Source of the DNA: Heyndrickxia acidicola
GTDB taxonomy: Bacteria; Bacillota; Bacilli; Bacillales; Bacillaceae_C
Length of the DNA: 64,000 nt
Reading direction: 5' to 3'
NCBI RefSeq assembly: GCF_001636425.1
Contig: NZ_KV440953.1
Location: forward strand, 2,957,792 to 3,021,791
In this document: one piece after another, positions 8,709 to 16,770 of the stretch
How the letters are laid out: every line of letters begins with the position of its first letter
How positions within the stretch are numbered: the stretch's first letter is position 1
Notes under the pieces: generated by a model
Seen by the model: only the letters and a program-made list of their open reading frames with translations
Database searches by the model: none
What the model was told of the DNA's origin: nothing
Made by a program: the position numbers and the translations under genes

Positions 8709-9902
8709 CTATACCTTTTCTATGCTTTCAAGTAAAGCATTATTCCCTTCATAGGAATAATTAAGAATGTGAAGATAATCCTCCTTCGTTATATCCCTCA
8801 CATTACTGGGTGTTGAATTATTTTCAGCGGCCAGCTCTGCAATTCTTGGAAAATCCTCTTTACGGACTCCAGGTAAATCCTTCAGCCTTGGTATTCCAAG
8901 TCCTTTTGTAAATTCGAGAATCCCCGAGACTAGCTTTTCAACGGCCTCTTGATCCGAATCGTTCTCCCTTGCAAACCCCATTTGCCTTGCTAAATCCACA
9001 TGTACTGTTTTCTCTGTTTCCGCATTAAATTTTAGAACGTGTGGTAAAAATACGGCATTTGCTACTCCATGCGGTGTATCATACAGGCCGCCAAGGGCTT
9101 CTGCCAGGCAATGGACAGCAGCTACATCACTGGAGCCAAAACACATTCCGGCCAGAAGGCTCGCTTCCAGCATATCACAGCGTGCCTTTTCTTTTCTTCC
9201 ATTTCCAACAGCTTTAGGCAAGGTTGAAACAATGATTTTCATCGCCCTTGCTCCCAGGGCCTGGGATATCGGGTTGGTTATTTTGCAGGTAGAACCTTCG
9301 ATTGCATGGACCAAGGCATCCACACCCGTCGCAGCAGTCACACTCTGGGGGACGGAGAATGTCAGTTGTGGATCCAGCACAGCAAGTGCCGGACGTAATG
9401 CGGCATCTTTGAGTGTCAGTTTACGGTGCGTGGCAGCTTCTGTAATAACGGATGATCGTGTCACTTCAGATCCGGTTCCTGCGGTGGTAGGGACACAGAT
9501 AATCGGAGCAATATTGGCATAAGGCCGTTTCCCTTCAATATATTCGATTGGTGTACCGCCATTCGGTCCCAGTAATGCGATCGCTTTACCCGTGTCCATG
9601 GCGCTTCCTCCTCCTATTGCCACTACTGCCTCCATTTTTTGTCCCCTATACAGCTTAGCCCCTTCCAGACATTCAGTATCCCTCGGATTTTGGGAGAGAC
9701 GATCAAACAGAACAACACGGTATCCGGATTTCTCCAGCGATTCTTGGACCGGCTTTACTAATCCTGCCTTCACCACTCCCGGGTCACTCACTAATAAGAG
9801 GGATGATCCTGTAGAGATAGAGCGAAGAAAAATGGGCAACTCTAATGATTTCCCCATTCCCATTTCAATTCTCGTATTACAAAAATAGCTGTAGCTCATC
9901 AT
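8709..9902 (-). CDS. iron-containing alcohol dehydrogenase
   Basis: It is a member of the group III NAD(P)-dependent alcohol dehydrogenases. AIGGGSAMDTGKAI binds the dinucleotide. The metal ligands appear in order: Asp and His in TGVDALVHAIEG, His in AAVHCLAEALGG and His in YDTPHGVANAVFLPH. The substrate may be a primary alcohol or diol and cannot be resolved. An ATG at 9902 (or 9899) with GAAAGGG about ten bases upstream is preferred over an upstream start at 9947, which would add a charged 15-residue extension unlike the family. It is monocistronic, with its own terminator, and lies downstream of the glycine-riboswitch permease but beyond that gene's terminator. Confidence 0.9.
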   Translation of the reverse strand: MMSYSYFCNTRIEMGMGKSLELPIFLRSISTGSSLLLVSDPGVVKAGLVKPVQESLEKSGYRVVLFDRLSQNPRDTECLEGAKLYRGQKMEAVVAIGGGSAMDTGKAIALLGPNGGTPIEYIEGKRPYANIAPIICVPTTAGTGSEVTRSSVITEAATHRKLTLKDAALRPALAVLDPQLTFSVPQSVTAATGVDALVHAIEGSTCKITNPISQALGARAMKIIVSTLPKAVGNGRKEKARCDMLEASLLAGMCFGSSDVAAVHCLAEALGGLYDTPHGVANAVFLPHVLKFNAETEKTVHVDLARQMGFARENDSDQEAVEKLVSGILEFTKGLGIPRLKDLPGVRKEDFPRIAELAAENNSTPSNVRDITKEDYLHILNYSYEGNNALLESIEKV

Positions 9903-10012
9903 TTTGGTTACGCCCTTTCTGCTGTGTTTCTTTTTTTCATCAGGCAATTGAAACCTATCTACCCTATTATTCGAAGCTTCTGCCTCAAATCCTTCCGATA
10001 CCAGTAATAGAA

Positions 10013-10048
10013 TAAAAAAAAGCCCGATCCCATTAAGGTTCGGGCAAA
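10013..10048 (-). terminator. terminator of the CycA-like permease gene
   Basis: The hairpin arms GCCCGATCC (10022-10030) and GGTTCGGGC (10037-10045) are followed on the minus strand by eight T. It sits about 40 bases past the stop at 10086. Confidence 0.88.
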
Positions 10049-10085
10049 CTAGAGAAATAGAGATAAAACAACAGGTCCAGTATGT

Positions 10086-11462
10086 TTAAACAATGGGCTT
10101 ATGATTATCTTTTAATTGTTTAATTGCTTTATTTCTATATAAATACAAGACAATTAACAGCACAAACCATATCGGTGTCAGCATCACCGCTAAGCGTGTA
10201 GCTTCAGCAAATAACATGATGATTAATATAAAAACAAATAACGCAAGAATAACATAATTAATAAAAGGAGTTAACGGTGCTTTAAAAATTGATTTTTTTC
10301 TTAAATCCGGCCGCAGCTTTGAATATCGGATATGCGAAATTAAGATAATCCCCCACACCCAGATAAAACATATTGCACTAATCGTAGTGACAATGCTGAA
10401 AGCCTGTCCTGGAATTAACTTGCTCAATAGAGCTCCGCCTGAGAGAACAATGGCCGATGTCAGCAATGCTCTGCCGGGCACATGGCTTTTATTCAATTTC
10501 GAAAGGCTTCGCGGTCCATCATTTTGTCTGCTTAGATTATATAAAATTCTGCTTGTCGAAAATAAACCGCTGTTAAAGGCAGATGCCGCAGATGTTAAGA
10601 CTACAAAGTTAATGATTCCAGCTGCAACTGGAATCCCTACAAGGGTAAAAGTTTTGACAAAAGGACTGCTTGACTCAATTAATTGATTCCATGGATTAAT
10701 ACAGAGAATGATAAATAGAGCTCCTACATAGAAAAATAGAATTCTCAACGGAATTTTATTGATTGCAGATGGAATGTTCCTCTCTGGATTGGCTGTTTCT
10801 GCAGCTGATACCCCTATTAATTCCACTCCAACAAACGCAAAAACGACCATTTGAAAAGAGAACATAAAGCCGGATACCCCATGCGGGAAGAATCCGCCAT
10901 GACCCCAAAGGTTTTTTACCGAAACCGTTCCTGTATCTGTATGAAACCCCATCACAAGCAAAATAACCCCAATGATGATTAACGCCAGAATGGTGACCAC
11001 TTTAATAATTGCAAACCAAAATTCCAGTTCTCCAAAAAGCTTAACAGTCAACAAATTTACTAACAATAAAACCAGTAAACAGATTAATGCCGGAATCCAT
11101 TGCGGGATATTGAACCAATAACGCACATATACACCCACCGCAATGATGTCAGCCATTGCCGTCATAATCCAGCAAAACCAATAGGTCCACCCTGTTACAA
11201 AACCTGCCCAGGGGCCAATATACTCTGCGGCAAAATCGGTAAAGGACTGATACCCCGCATTGGATAAAAGCAATTCTCCTAAAGCTCTCATCACAAAAAA
11301 CAGCGCAATTCCGACAATTAAATAAGCGAACAAAATAGAAGGGCCGGCCAATTGTATCGCTTTGCCCGAGCCCAAAAATAACCCCGTACCAATGGTGCCT
11401 CCAATGGCGATCAATTGTATGTGTCTTGTTTTCAGCTCTCTTTTAAGTTCATCCTGTGCCAT
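10086..11462 (-). CDS. cycA: amino acid permease of the APC family, CycA-like (D-serine/D-alanine/glycine)
   Basis: The 458 residues form twelve predicted membrane segments. The N-terminal IQLIAIGGTIGTGLFLGSGK is the APC/AAT substrate-loop signature, and FVGVELIGVSAAETANPERN follows near residue 215. Sequence style and length fit the CycA group, which imports glycine, D-alanine and D-serine with protons. The leader carries a glycine riboswitch and an intrinsic terminator, which independently supports glycine as substrate or signal. Whether glycine raises or lowers expression cannot be read from the sequence. The gene is monocistronic, with a consensus SigA promoter at 11796-11824. Confidence 0.85.
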   Translation of the reverse strand: MAQDELKRELKTRHIQLIAIGGTIGTGLFLGSGKAIQLAGPSILFAYLIVGIALFFVMRALGELLLSNAGYQSFTDFAAEYIGPWAGFVTGWTYWFCWIMTAMADIIAVGVYVRYWFNIPQWIPALICLLVLLLVNLLTVKLFGELEFWFAIIKVVTILALIIIGVILLVMGFHTDTGTVSVKNLWGHGGFFPHGVSGFMFSFQMVVFAFVGVELIGVSAAETANPERNIPSAINKIPLRILFFYVGALFIILCINPWNQLIESSSPFVKTFTLVGIPVAAGIINFVVLTSAASAFNSGLFSTSRILYNLSRQNDGPRSLSKLNKSHVPGRALLTSAIVLSGGALLSKLIPGQAFSIVTTISAICFIWVWGIILISHIRYSKLRPDLRKKSIFKAPLTPFINYVILALFVFILIIMLFAEATRLAVMLTPIWFVLLIVLYLYRNKAIKQLKDNHKPIV

Positions 11463-11524
11463 CCCAAATTACCCCCGTTTGTATATTTCTCTTTGTACTA
11501 CAGGCTTTATTCATAGCAAAGCCA

Positions 11525-11566
11525 AAATAAAAAGAGATCGGAGCAGTTCTCCAATCTCTTTTAGAT
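11525..11566 (-). terminator. riboswitch-controlled leader terminator
   Basis: On the minus strand the arms AAAAGAGATTGGAG and CTCCGATCTCTTTT close a stable stem followed by TTTTTATTTT. It lies between the glycine aptamer and the permease start, the expected place for the expression platform. Confidence 0.85.
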
Positions 11567-11626
11567 GTCCATATAACAAATACAATTCTATTACTCTTCA
11601 AAGAATAATAAATAACACTCATTATA

Positions 11627-11706
11627 CTTCTGTCCTTCTGCCTGAGATTGTGAACCCTTCGGCGCCGCCACTATTGCGGTCTCTCCAGAAACTGCTCCTG
11701 CTGGAG
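11627..11706 (-). ncRNA. glycine riboswitch (single aptamer)
   Basis: Read on the minus strand, the leader contains CTGGAGAGACCGC, then GCGCCGAAGGG, then CTCAGGCAGAAGGACAGAAG. These are the highly conserved core elements of the gcvT/glycine aptamer in the correct order. Only one aptamer core is visible, although a 5' hairpin (GTATAAATGCA with TGCATTTATAC, ~11750-11775) precedes it. A terminator hairpin follows before the CycA-like permease. Glycine riboswitches mostly serve gcvT operons; here the target is a transporter. Confidence 0.9.
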
Positions 11707-11795
11707 TTTTATCCCCAGCAATCATAGCTATTCAATATTTGATTGTTCTGTATAAATGCAATCTTGCATTTATACTCTTCACTGATAGTTTCCTC

Positions 11796-11824
11796 ATTAT
11801 ATCAATGGCAGATTTATAGGTCAA
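11796..11824 (-). promoter_or_regulatory. SigA promoter of the glycine riboswitch-permease transcript
   Basis: On the minus strand TTGACC is separated by exactly 17 bases from TATAAT, a near-perfect vegetative promoter. It is placed so that transcription starts just before the riboswitch leader. Confidence 0.85.
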
Positions 11825-11915
11825 GGAAAGGAGATTGGGGTTAATAGAAGAAAATGGATCTATTATTACATTAAAAGATGCTTTTTTAACAGTGTATATC
11901 ATCATTTCTTTCCTA

Positions 11916-11947
11916 CAAAAAAAGCTCCCGACCGGAAGCTCTTTTTA
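11916..11947 (-). terminator. terminator of the secreted coiled-coil protein gene
   Basis: The stem AGCTCCCG / CGGAAGCT has a run of seven T after it on the minus strand. It follows the stop at 11971. Confidence 0.8.
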
Positions 11948-11970
11948 CGTATGATGATCTATCCTTCTGC

Positions 11971-12510
11971 TTAAGCATTATTACCTGATGAGTAAGTAGG
12001 GACAAAATTAGCATGAGTATGATTTAATTTTTTCGTTTCATATACAATACTGGACTGTAAATTGCTGATTTCATTATAAAACGGCGCTAAATATACTTTT
12101 TGGCCGGATTGCTTTGAAACTTGGTCCAGCTGATTTTTATAGCCTGTCAGCTGATGAGAATTAGCTTTAAGTTTTTTCAATGTGGACTTATAAAAACCCA
12201 ATTCCTTTTTAGCAGAAGCAGTGTTTGAGTAAAATTCATCTATTTTTGGTACGATTTCCTGAAAATTGGTATCCGTATTATCGATATATTGATTAATATG
12301 GTTAAGGAATGCTGTACGACTACTTCCCTTAGGTGACAGGGCTTTTTTGCTGATATTTTTTACGTCCATGGCCGTGATGACTGCACTGCTGGCAGGGTGA
12401 TGAACAGACATTTTTTCTTTTGGCTGGGCAGTTGAAGCATGTGCAGCAGGCGCTGCAATCAGTCCAAGTGCTAGTGCACATCCAGCTGCAGAGAAGATAC
12501 TTTTTTTCAT
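11971..12510 (-). CDS. secreted helical protein of unknown function
   Basis: A clear Sec signal peptide is present: MKKS, a hydrophobic core, then AAPAAHAS with likely cleavage after AHA near residue 25. The remaining ~150 residues are rich in Lys, Asn, Ser and Gln and look largely alpha-helical, with possible coiled coil at 80-165. No catalytic motif, LPXTG anchor or lipobox is visible. The AAAGGAGG ribosome site and a SigA promoter (TTGAAA, 17 bases, TATAGA) make it a real, separately expressed gene. The family is not recognised. Confidence 0.75.
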   Translation of the reverse strand: MKKSIFSAAGCALALGLIAAPAAHASTAQPKEKMSVHHPASSAVITAMDVKNISKKALSPKGSSRTAFLNHINQYIDNTDTNFQEIVPKIDEFYSNTASAKKELGFYKSTLKKLKANSHQLTGYKNQLDQVSKQSGQKVYLAPFYNEISNLQSSIVYETKKLNHTHANFVPTYSSGNNA

Positions 12511-12533
12511 GGTAATCCTCCTTTAAGCTTTTT

Positions 12534-12562
12534 TCTATACTATCATGTTTGGACTATTTCAA
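12534..12562 (-). promoter_or_regulatory. SigA promoter of the secreted protein gene
   Basis: On the minus strand TTGAAA is followed after 17 bases by TATAGA, about 24 bases before the start codon at 12510. Confidence 0.75.
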
Positions 12563-12574
12563 AGCCTTTGAAAC

Positions 12575-13281
12575 TTAAATAAATGAAATTGAGAAAATAG
12601 TCCCCTTTGGTGAATTGCTTTGTTTTACATCATAGCCACGGTAGTTAACGGAAATAGGCTGGACCCACTCAGGATGATATTGAGCTAAGTCGTCGGCAGA
12701 TAAAAATCCTTTATACTGTTTGGAAAAGCTGACGATTTTTCTAGCTAATTCACCAAGGTAAAAACTCTCTGCAATGTTTCCCCCATCGAGCGGAGCGTGC
12801 TTGCATGATCTTTTGAGCTCCACATTTCACCACTGACAGGTGCCTTCCCTAGAGGGGCAATTGTATCAAACCAACCTTTATATTCGTCACCTATAAATTT
12901 CTTTTTAAAAACCTCATAGGCATGCCCCCAATATTTGGGGTAGGAGATAACCATTTTCAGAATATACAATTGCTGGCTTTTGCACTTCCAAAAGCGGTAG
13001 CCTGCCAAAAGTTTTGACAACGCAGCCCATGCGGAGGGAGCACCGGGAACTGTTACTGGTATAAGTCCATGCTTTGGCATTTCCTTGAAGCCTCTTTCTT
13101 TAACTGCTTCAATGGATATAGCCTTTGGAGAAGGACCGCTGGCATTTATACCGTGAAGCTCTCCTTTTATCCACACAAGAGCAAAGGCATCTCCTCCAAT
13201 ACCATTGGCAGTCGGCTCGACAACTGCTAAGCAAGCAGCTGCTAGATGGTTAAAATTTCCTCAAGAGCAGTTTTCAGACAT
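12575..13281 (-). pseudogene. gamma-glutamyltransferase (YwrD-like) pseudogene
   Basis: Fragments in two frames read as a gamma-glutamyltransferase N-terminal half. They are LAAACLAVVEPTANGIGGDA and GELHGINASGPSPKAISIEA in one frame, and NIAESFYLGELARKIV then HPEWVQPISVNYRGYDV in another. There is an in-frame TGA after six codons at the 5' end, at least one frameshift near 12780-12820, and the sequence stops before the catalytic Thr of the small subunit. The start and the whole C-terminal half are missing. It is a decayed remnant and no function is expected. Confidence 0.85.
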
Positions 13282-13472
13282 AAAAAAGACCTCCAACAAA
13301 AAATGATTGAGAGCCATCTAATTACCCATAAATTAACGTTTTGAGGATTGTGCTGCATGACATGCTCTTTAAGACATACTTCTTACCTTTAGGTACCTAT
13401 TTTTCAATAAGCTCTAAAAATTATAGGATGTTCTATGGTCCCAATTATTAAAAGGTATTTAATCAAGATCAA

Positions 13473-13527
13473 TTGACATTGAGATTTAAATATCCTATTG
13501 TTGATGAATCAACGTTGTTTAATCAAC
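13473..13527 (+). promoter_or_regulatory. marR promoter with two adjacent dyad operators
   Basis: TTGACA (13473) and TATTGT (13496) are 17 bases apart. Immediately downstream lie two 14-base dyads with no gap: GTTGATGAATCAAC (13500-13513) and GTTGTTTAATCAAC (13514-13527). They overlap the probable transcription start, the usual place for autorepression by a MarR dimer. Confidence 0.7.
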
Positions 13528-13548
13528 TATTCTCCGGAGGGACCGACT

Positions 13549-13992
13549 TTGAACTTAAATGACAATATTGGGATCGAAATAAGAAAATTGCACTTAATCA
13601 TTTCAAATTATGCAAAGAAACGGTTAGAACCCTTTAATCTTGCAACAGAGCAGAGTCTAATATTGCTAATGCTTTGGGGACAGGATGGTATATCACCTAA
13701 TAAGTTTGTATCCCAACTCAATAAGGACAAAGCCAGTATTGCCAGAATGATTGCTAGCCTCGAAGGAAAAGGTTATATCAAAAAAGTCGATGACCCGACA
13801 GATAAACGCACCTTTAAGGTTCATCTAACTGATGAAGGCAAACAGCTTGAAAGTTTGGTTGTGCCAGCTCTTCAAAGAACACATAAAAATGTAACCGCAG
13901 GGATAACGGAAAACGAACTTATCGAACTTCGAAGGATTTTCGCAAAGATGACGAGCAATATTTTGGAGGAGTCGTACTTTAAAAACTCCTGA
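13549..13992 (+). CDS. MarR-family transcriptional regulator
   Basis: A winged-helix domain spans most of the 147 residues. LNKDKASIARMIASLEGKGY is the recognition helix region and DDPTDKRTFKVHLTDEGKQL is the wing with the conserved D-R-K/R pattern of MarR proteins. The TTG start at 13549 is chosen because CGGAGGG lies seven bases before it. A longer frame from 13498 would run through the operator dyads. Neighbours are a decayed alcohol dehydrogenase and an MFS exporter on the same strand, so it probably controls a drug, phenolic or electrophile response. Confidence 0.85.
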   Translation: MNLNDNIGIEIRKLHLIISNYAKKRLEPFNLATEQSLILLMLWGQDGISPNKFVSQLNKDKASIARMIASLEGKGYIKKVDDPTDKRTFKVHLTDEGKQLESLVVPALQRTHKNVTAGITENELIELRRIFAKMTSNILEESYFKNS

Positions 13993-14043
13993 TGCTGCCT
14001 AGAGATTACATTTCCAGACAAATAAAAACAGGGAGGAATGTCC

Positions 14044-14279
14044 GGTGACGTTACTCTAAACATCATAAATGATATTTTAATGGAAGGTAACAAAATCTTA
14101 GGAACAGTACAAGGTGACTGAGTCCCTCAATTACTTATTCCACAATAGTTAAGTATTATAAAGAAGGTGAATTTCCATTCGATAAACTTGTCAAGTTCTA
14201 TTTGAGGATATTAATAAAGCCTTCGAGGATTCAAAAACTGGTGTAAACATTAAACACATTGTTAAAATTGTAAATTAAG
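14044..14279 (+). pseudogene. zinc alcohol dehydrogenase, C-terminal remnant
   Basis: Three frames together read as the end of a medium-chain zinc dehydrogenase. They are DVTLNIINDILMEGNKILGT with VQGD, then a TGA, then VPQLLIPQ; next KYYKEGEFPFDKLVKFY; next FEDINKAFEDSKTGVNIKHI. There is one stop in place of a serine codon and two frameshifts. The N-terminal catalytic and zinc-binding parts are absent. The remnant lies between the MarR gene and the exporter and was probably a former target of the regulator. Confidence 0.8.
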
Positions 14280-14301
14280 AATGCACAAAATACAAATATA
14301 A

Positions 14302-14335
14302 ACAAGAACGCACCAAAGATACGTTCTTGTTTGTT
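14302..14335 (+). terminator. terminator after the dehydrogenase remnant
   Basis: The perfect 9-bp stem ACAAGAACG / CGTTCTTGT (14302-14310 with 14322-14330) is followed by a short T-rich stretch. Confidence 0.7.
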
Positions 14336-14413
14336 AATTGTTATATGTAATGCAAAAAAACAGAATTAACGATCTCCAATACTTAGATAAGTTTAAATTA
14401 GGATTTTAACTTA

Positions 14414-14431
14414 AGTATAATGTTGCATACT
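14414..14431 (+). promoter_or_regulatory. inverted repeat in the exporter promoter region
   Basis: AGTATAATGTTGCATACT is a short dyad that overlaps a TATAAT box at 14416. It lies about 65 bases before the exporter start. It differs from the GTTGAT/ATCAAC dyads upstream of the marR gene, so common control is not shown. Confidence 0.35.
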
Positions 14432-14493
14432 ATATAGGACTTGCACTATGTCTTAAAGATGGGGATTTTTTATTAACAGAAAGGAGACTGAAT

Positions 14494-16071
14494 TTGAAGT
14501 TACCTAAGTATTGGATTGTCATTTTAGCCATGATATTTTCTATTGGCCCAAATTTGTTGATTATGTCGGGGTTTATGCAAATACAAGCTATCATTCAAAA
14601 TTCATTTGGTTCGAGCAGTTACTCGACAATGGATATCTCTATTATCTCGAATATTGCATTTGCGGTATTCATCCCGTTAGGTCCTGTCCTTAGTCGAAAA
14701 TTCGGAATAAGACTTTCTTTTTATAGCTCGCAAGTTATTTCTGCTCTTACGTTTATCATATCTGCCATCTCTTCTAACACGTTTGTTTTGGCATTCAGCC
14801 GCTCAATTGAAGGGGCATTGACAGGAACCCAACTAATGGTCCTAGTACCGCTGTTATTTATTGAATACCCTGCGGAACGAAGAAATCGTGTATTGGGTAT
14901 CCTTCTATCGATCTTATTTGGTTCAGTTTCGATTGGTGCCATCCTCGGGTCTCTTTCACAGGAGTACGATTCGTGGCGTTGGCTATTTATCGCATGTGCT
15001 TTATCTGCCATCATTGCGGTCATAGTTGGGAAAGGCTTGCCTAAACACGCCTTTCCAGTCCCCACCCAATCTAATAACAATACGCCTAAGATTGGTCACA
15101 GAGAAAGATTTGACGCTCTTGGATTAATTGTATTGTTTTTACTGGGGATTTTCACTGCGATTACACTTTCAAATATTCTACCTTATGGATTTCGTTCTCC
15201 GTCAGTAATAATGCCCGCCTGTCTTACCATAGTTTTATTTATTAATTTTTTGATTGTCGAACTAAATGTTTCAAAGCCCCTTGTAAACTTCCGACTTATT
15301 CGTTCATTCCGATCTATTCTAGGGGCAATTATAGCAATTGGATCTAACCTCCTAATGCTTGTGGCAATGTCTGGACTTGGATATTGGATGCGCGTCGTAA
15401 GCCAATTTGACGCCAATGCGATGCCTTCAGTTTATTTCGGTCTTGTAATTAGTGTTGCATTAGCAGCAATCTTAGCTGCATCTTTTTTTGACCGGATAGG
15501 TGGCGGTCCCCTTTTTGTACTGGGATGTATGTGTATGATTTTAGCTTCTTATCGTTTAACAATTTTAGGAGAAAACACAACCTTATATCAATTACAAATT
15601 TGGTTAATTATTTTTGCTTGCGGTGTGGGACTTAATTTCGTAGTCGGATTGGTGACTTGTGCGCTTGGAGGTCCACTTGGGCAAATACCCAGAACTATAA
15701 CGGTTGTCCAGTTTCTTCGTGTCCTTTTTTACTCTGCAATAGCTCCTATCGCTCAGTGGTTCCTTAACTGGGACACTTCTGTTAATCAAAGCGTAGATTC
15801 TGCAAAAATAAGTTTATCCAATCCAATCGCAGTTGCAAGCTATAATCAAATCGTTCAACATTTCATTTCACAAGGTAGCCCAGCAACCATTGCAAATAAA
15901 TTAACGATGAATTTAGTGGTTAACCAAGTCCATAGGGATGCCGCATTGTCCGCGACACATCATATATTTCTAATCTCTTTTGTAGGTAGCCTTGTTTTGT
16001 TAATACTTGCTTGGATAATTGTATTTATGGGTAAGGGTTTGCCCATTTCACAACAGCGCCACCACAATTAA
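14494..16071 (+). CDS. MFS transporter, 14-helix DHA2 drug-exporter type
   Basis: The 525 residues contain about 14 hydrophobic segments. Loop 2-3 carries GPVLSRKFGIRLSF, related to MFS motif A. AFSRSIEGALTGTQLM follows in the fourth helix region, and ILFGSVSIGAILGSLSQEYD resembles the exporter motif C. A ~65-residue extracytoplasmic loop between the last two helices is unusual. The start is a TTG at 14494 with AAAGGAG seven bases before it. It probably exports a toxic organic compound; substrate unknown. Confidence 0.85.
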   Translation: MKLPKYWIVILAMIFSIGPNLLIMSGFMQIQAIIQNSFGSSSYSTMDISIISNIAFAVFIPLGPVLSRKFGIRLSFYSSQVISALTFIISAISSNTFVLAFSRSIEGALTGTQLMVLVPLLFIEYPAERRNRVLGILLSILFGSVSIGAILGSLSQEYDSWRWLFIACALSAIIAVIVGKGLPKHAFPVPTQSNNNTPKIGHRERFDALGLIVLFLLGIFTAITLSNILPYGFRSPSVIMPACLTIVLFINFLIVELNVSKPLVNFRLIRSFRSILGAIIAIGSNLLMLVAMSGLGYWMRVVSQFDANAMPSVYFGLVISVALAAILAASFFDRIGGGPLFVLGCMCMILASYRLTILGENTTLYQLQIWLIIFACGVGLNFVVGLVTCALGGPLGQIPRTITVVQFLRVLFYSAIAPIAQWFLNWDTSVNQSVDSAKISLSNPIAVASYNQIVQHFISQGSPATIANKLTMNLVVNQVHRDAALSATHHIFLISFVGSLVLLILAWIIVFMGKGLPISQQRHHN

Positions 16072-16119
16072 TTTTTGTGTTCTTACATTAAATTTAACTT
16101 ACTAACAAACCTATAGATT

Positions 16120-16161
16120 AAAAGCGTAACGGTTACCGTAATAAGAACCGTTACGCTTTTT
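16120..16161 (+). terminator. terminator of the MFS exporter gene
   Basis: AAAAGCGTAACGGTT (16120-16134) pairs with AACCGTTACGCTTTT and is followed by a T run. This is a long, near-perfect stem. Confidence 0.85.
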
Positions 16162-16723
16162 GCATCTTTACTGCAATTTCACCTTCAACAACGGTGCCAT
16201 TCAGAAACGACAGATCAACCATTTCGAGAACTTTAAAATAGGTACAGTACAAATTGTCCTAAATCACTATCGGCATTTTGGGAACTGGAATGTATTACAC
16301 GAAAACACGTTCCTACCACTCCAACGCTTATCAAAGAAGAAATCAACTCTCTTACTAAGACGGGAAAACTTTCAGGTAAACCCATGACTAAAACAATGTA
16401 TTATGACCTGCAGCAGGATTTTGTATGCAGCTGTGCTATTAGAATAGCCCGGGATTTTTTTACATTTTTCCCTCTTTATACTGTTATAGTTCATGCTGCA
16501 GATAATCAATTGACACTGCAACCGGTTATCAAGGAGTTGAGAGGAGCCAATTATAATAAAACACTGAGACAAGGGGGCGGTTCTTGCGTTTCATTGAAGA
16601 AAAGGTGTGCTTTGAAATCGGTGCCCCCTTGATAAACAAAAACCGTACCTATGCTGGTGACTGTAAGTAAATACAAAGGTACTTAACTATTCTGCCCGCT
16701 AGTTTAACAAGTCCTTTTATAAA
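16162..16723. other. 560-base gap without a supported gene
   Basis: No frame has a convincing start, ribosome site and codon pattern. A short stretch near 16250-16400 gives fragments such as KEEINSLTKTGKLSGKPMT that could be remains of a gene, but no family is recognised. Confidence 0.4.
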
Positions 16724-16753
16724 AATGGAGCTTTCCATAAAGGAAAGCTCCTA
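16724..16753 (-). terminator. terminator of rlmCD
   Basis: The perfect 10-bp stem GGAGCTTTCC / GGAAAGCTCC (16727-16736 with 16742-16751) is followed on the minus strand by ATTTTTATAA. Confidence 0.8.
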
Positions 16754-16770
16754 CCTCACTGTTACATCTA

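Noticed and set aside
16162-16723. Genes in the gap after the MFS exporter
   Set aside because: Several 60-80-codon frames exist on both strands, but none has a ribosome site or family motif, and fragments change frame. It is left as possible decayed sequence.
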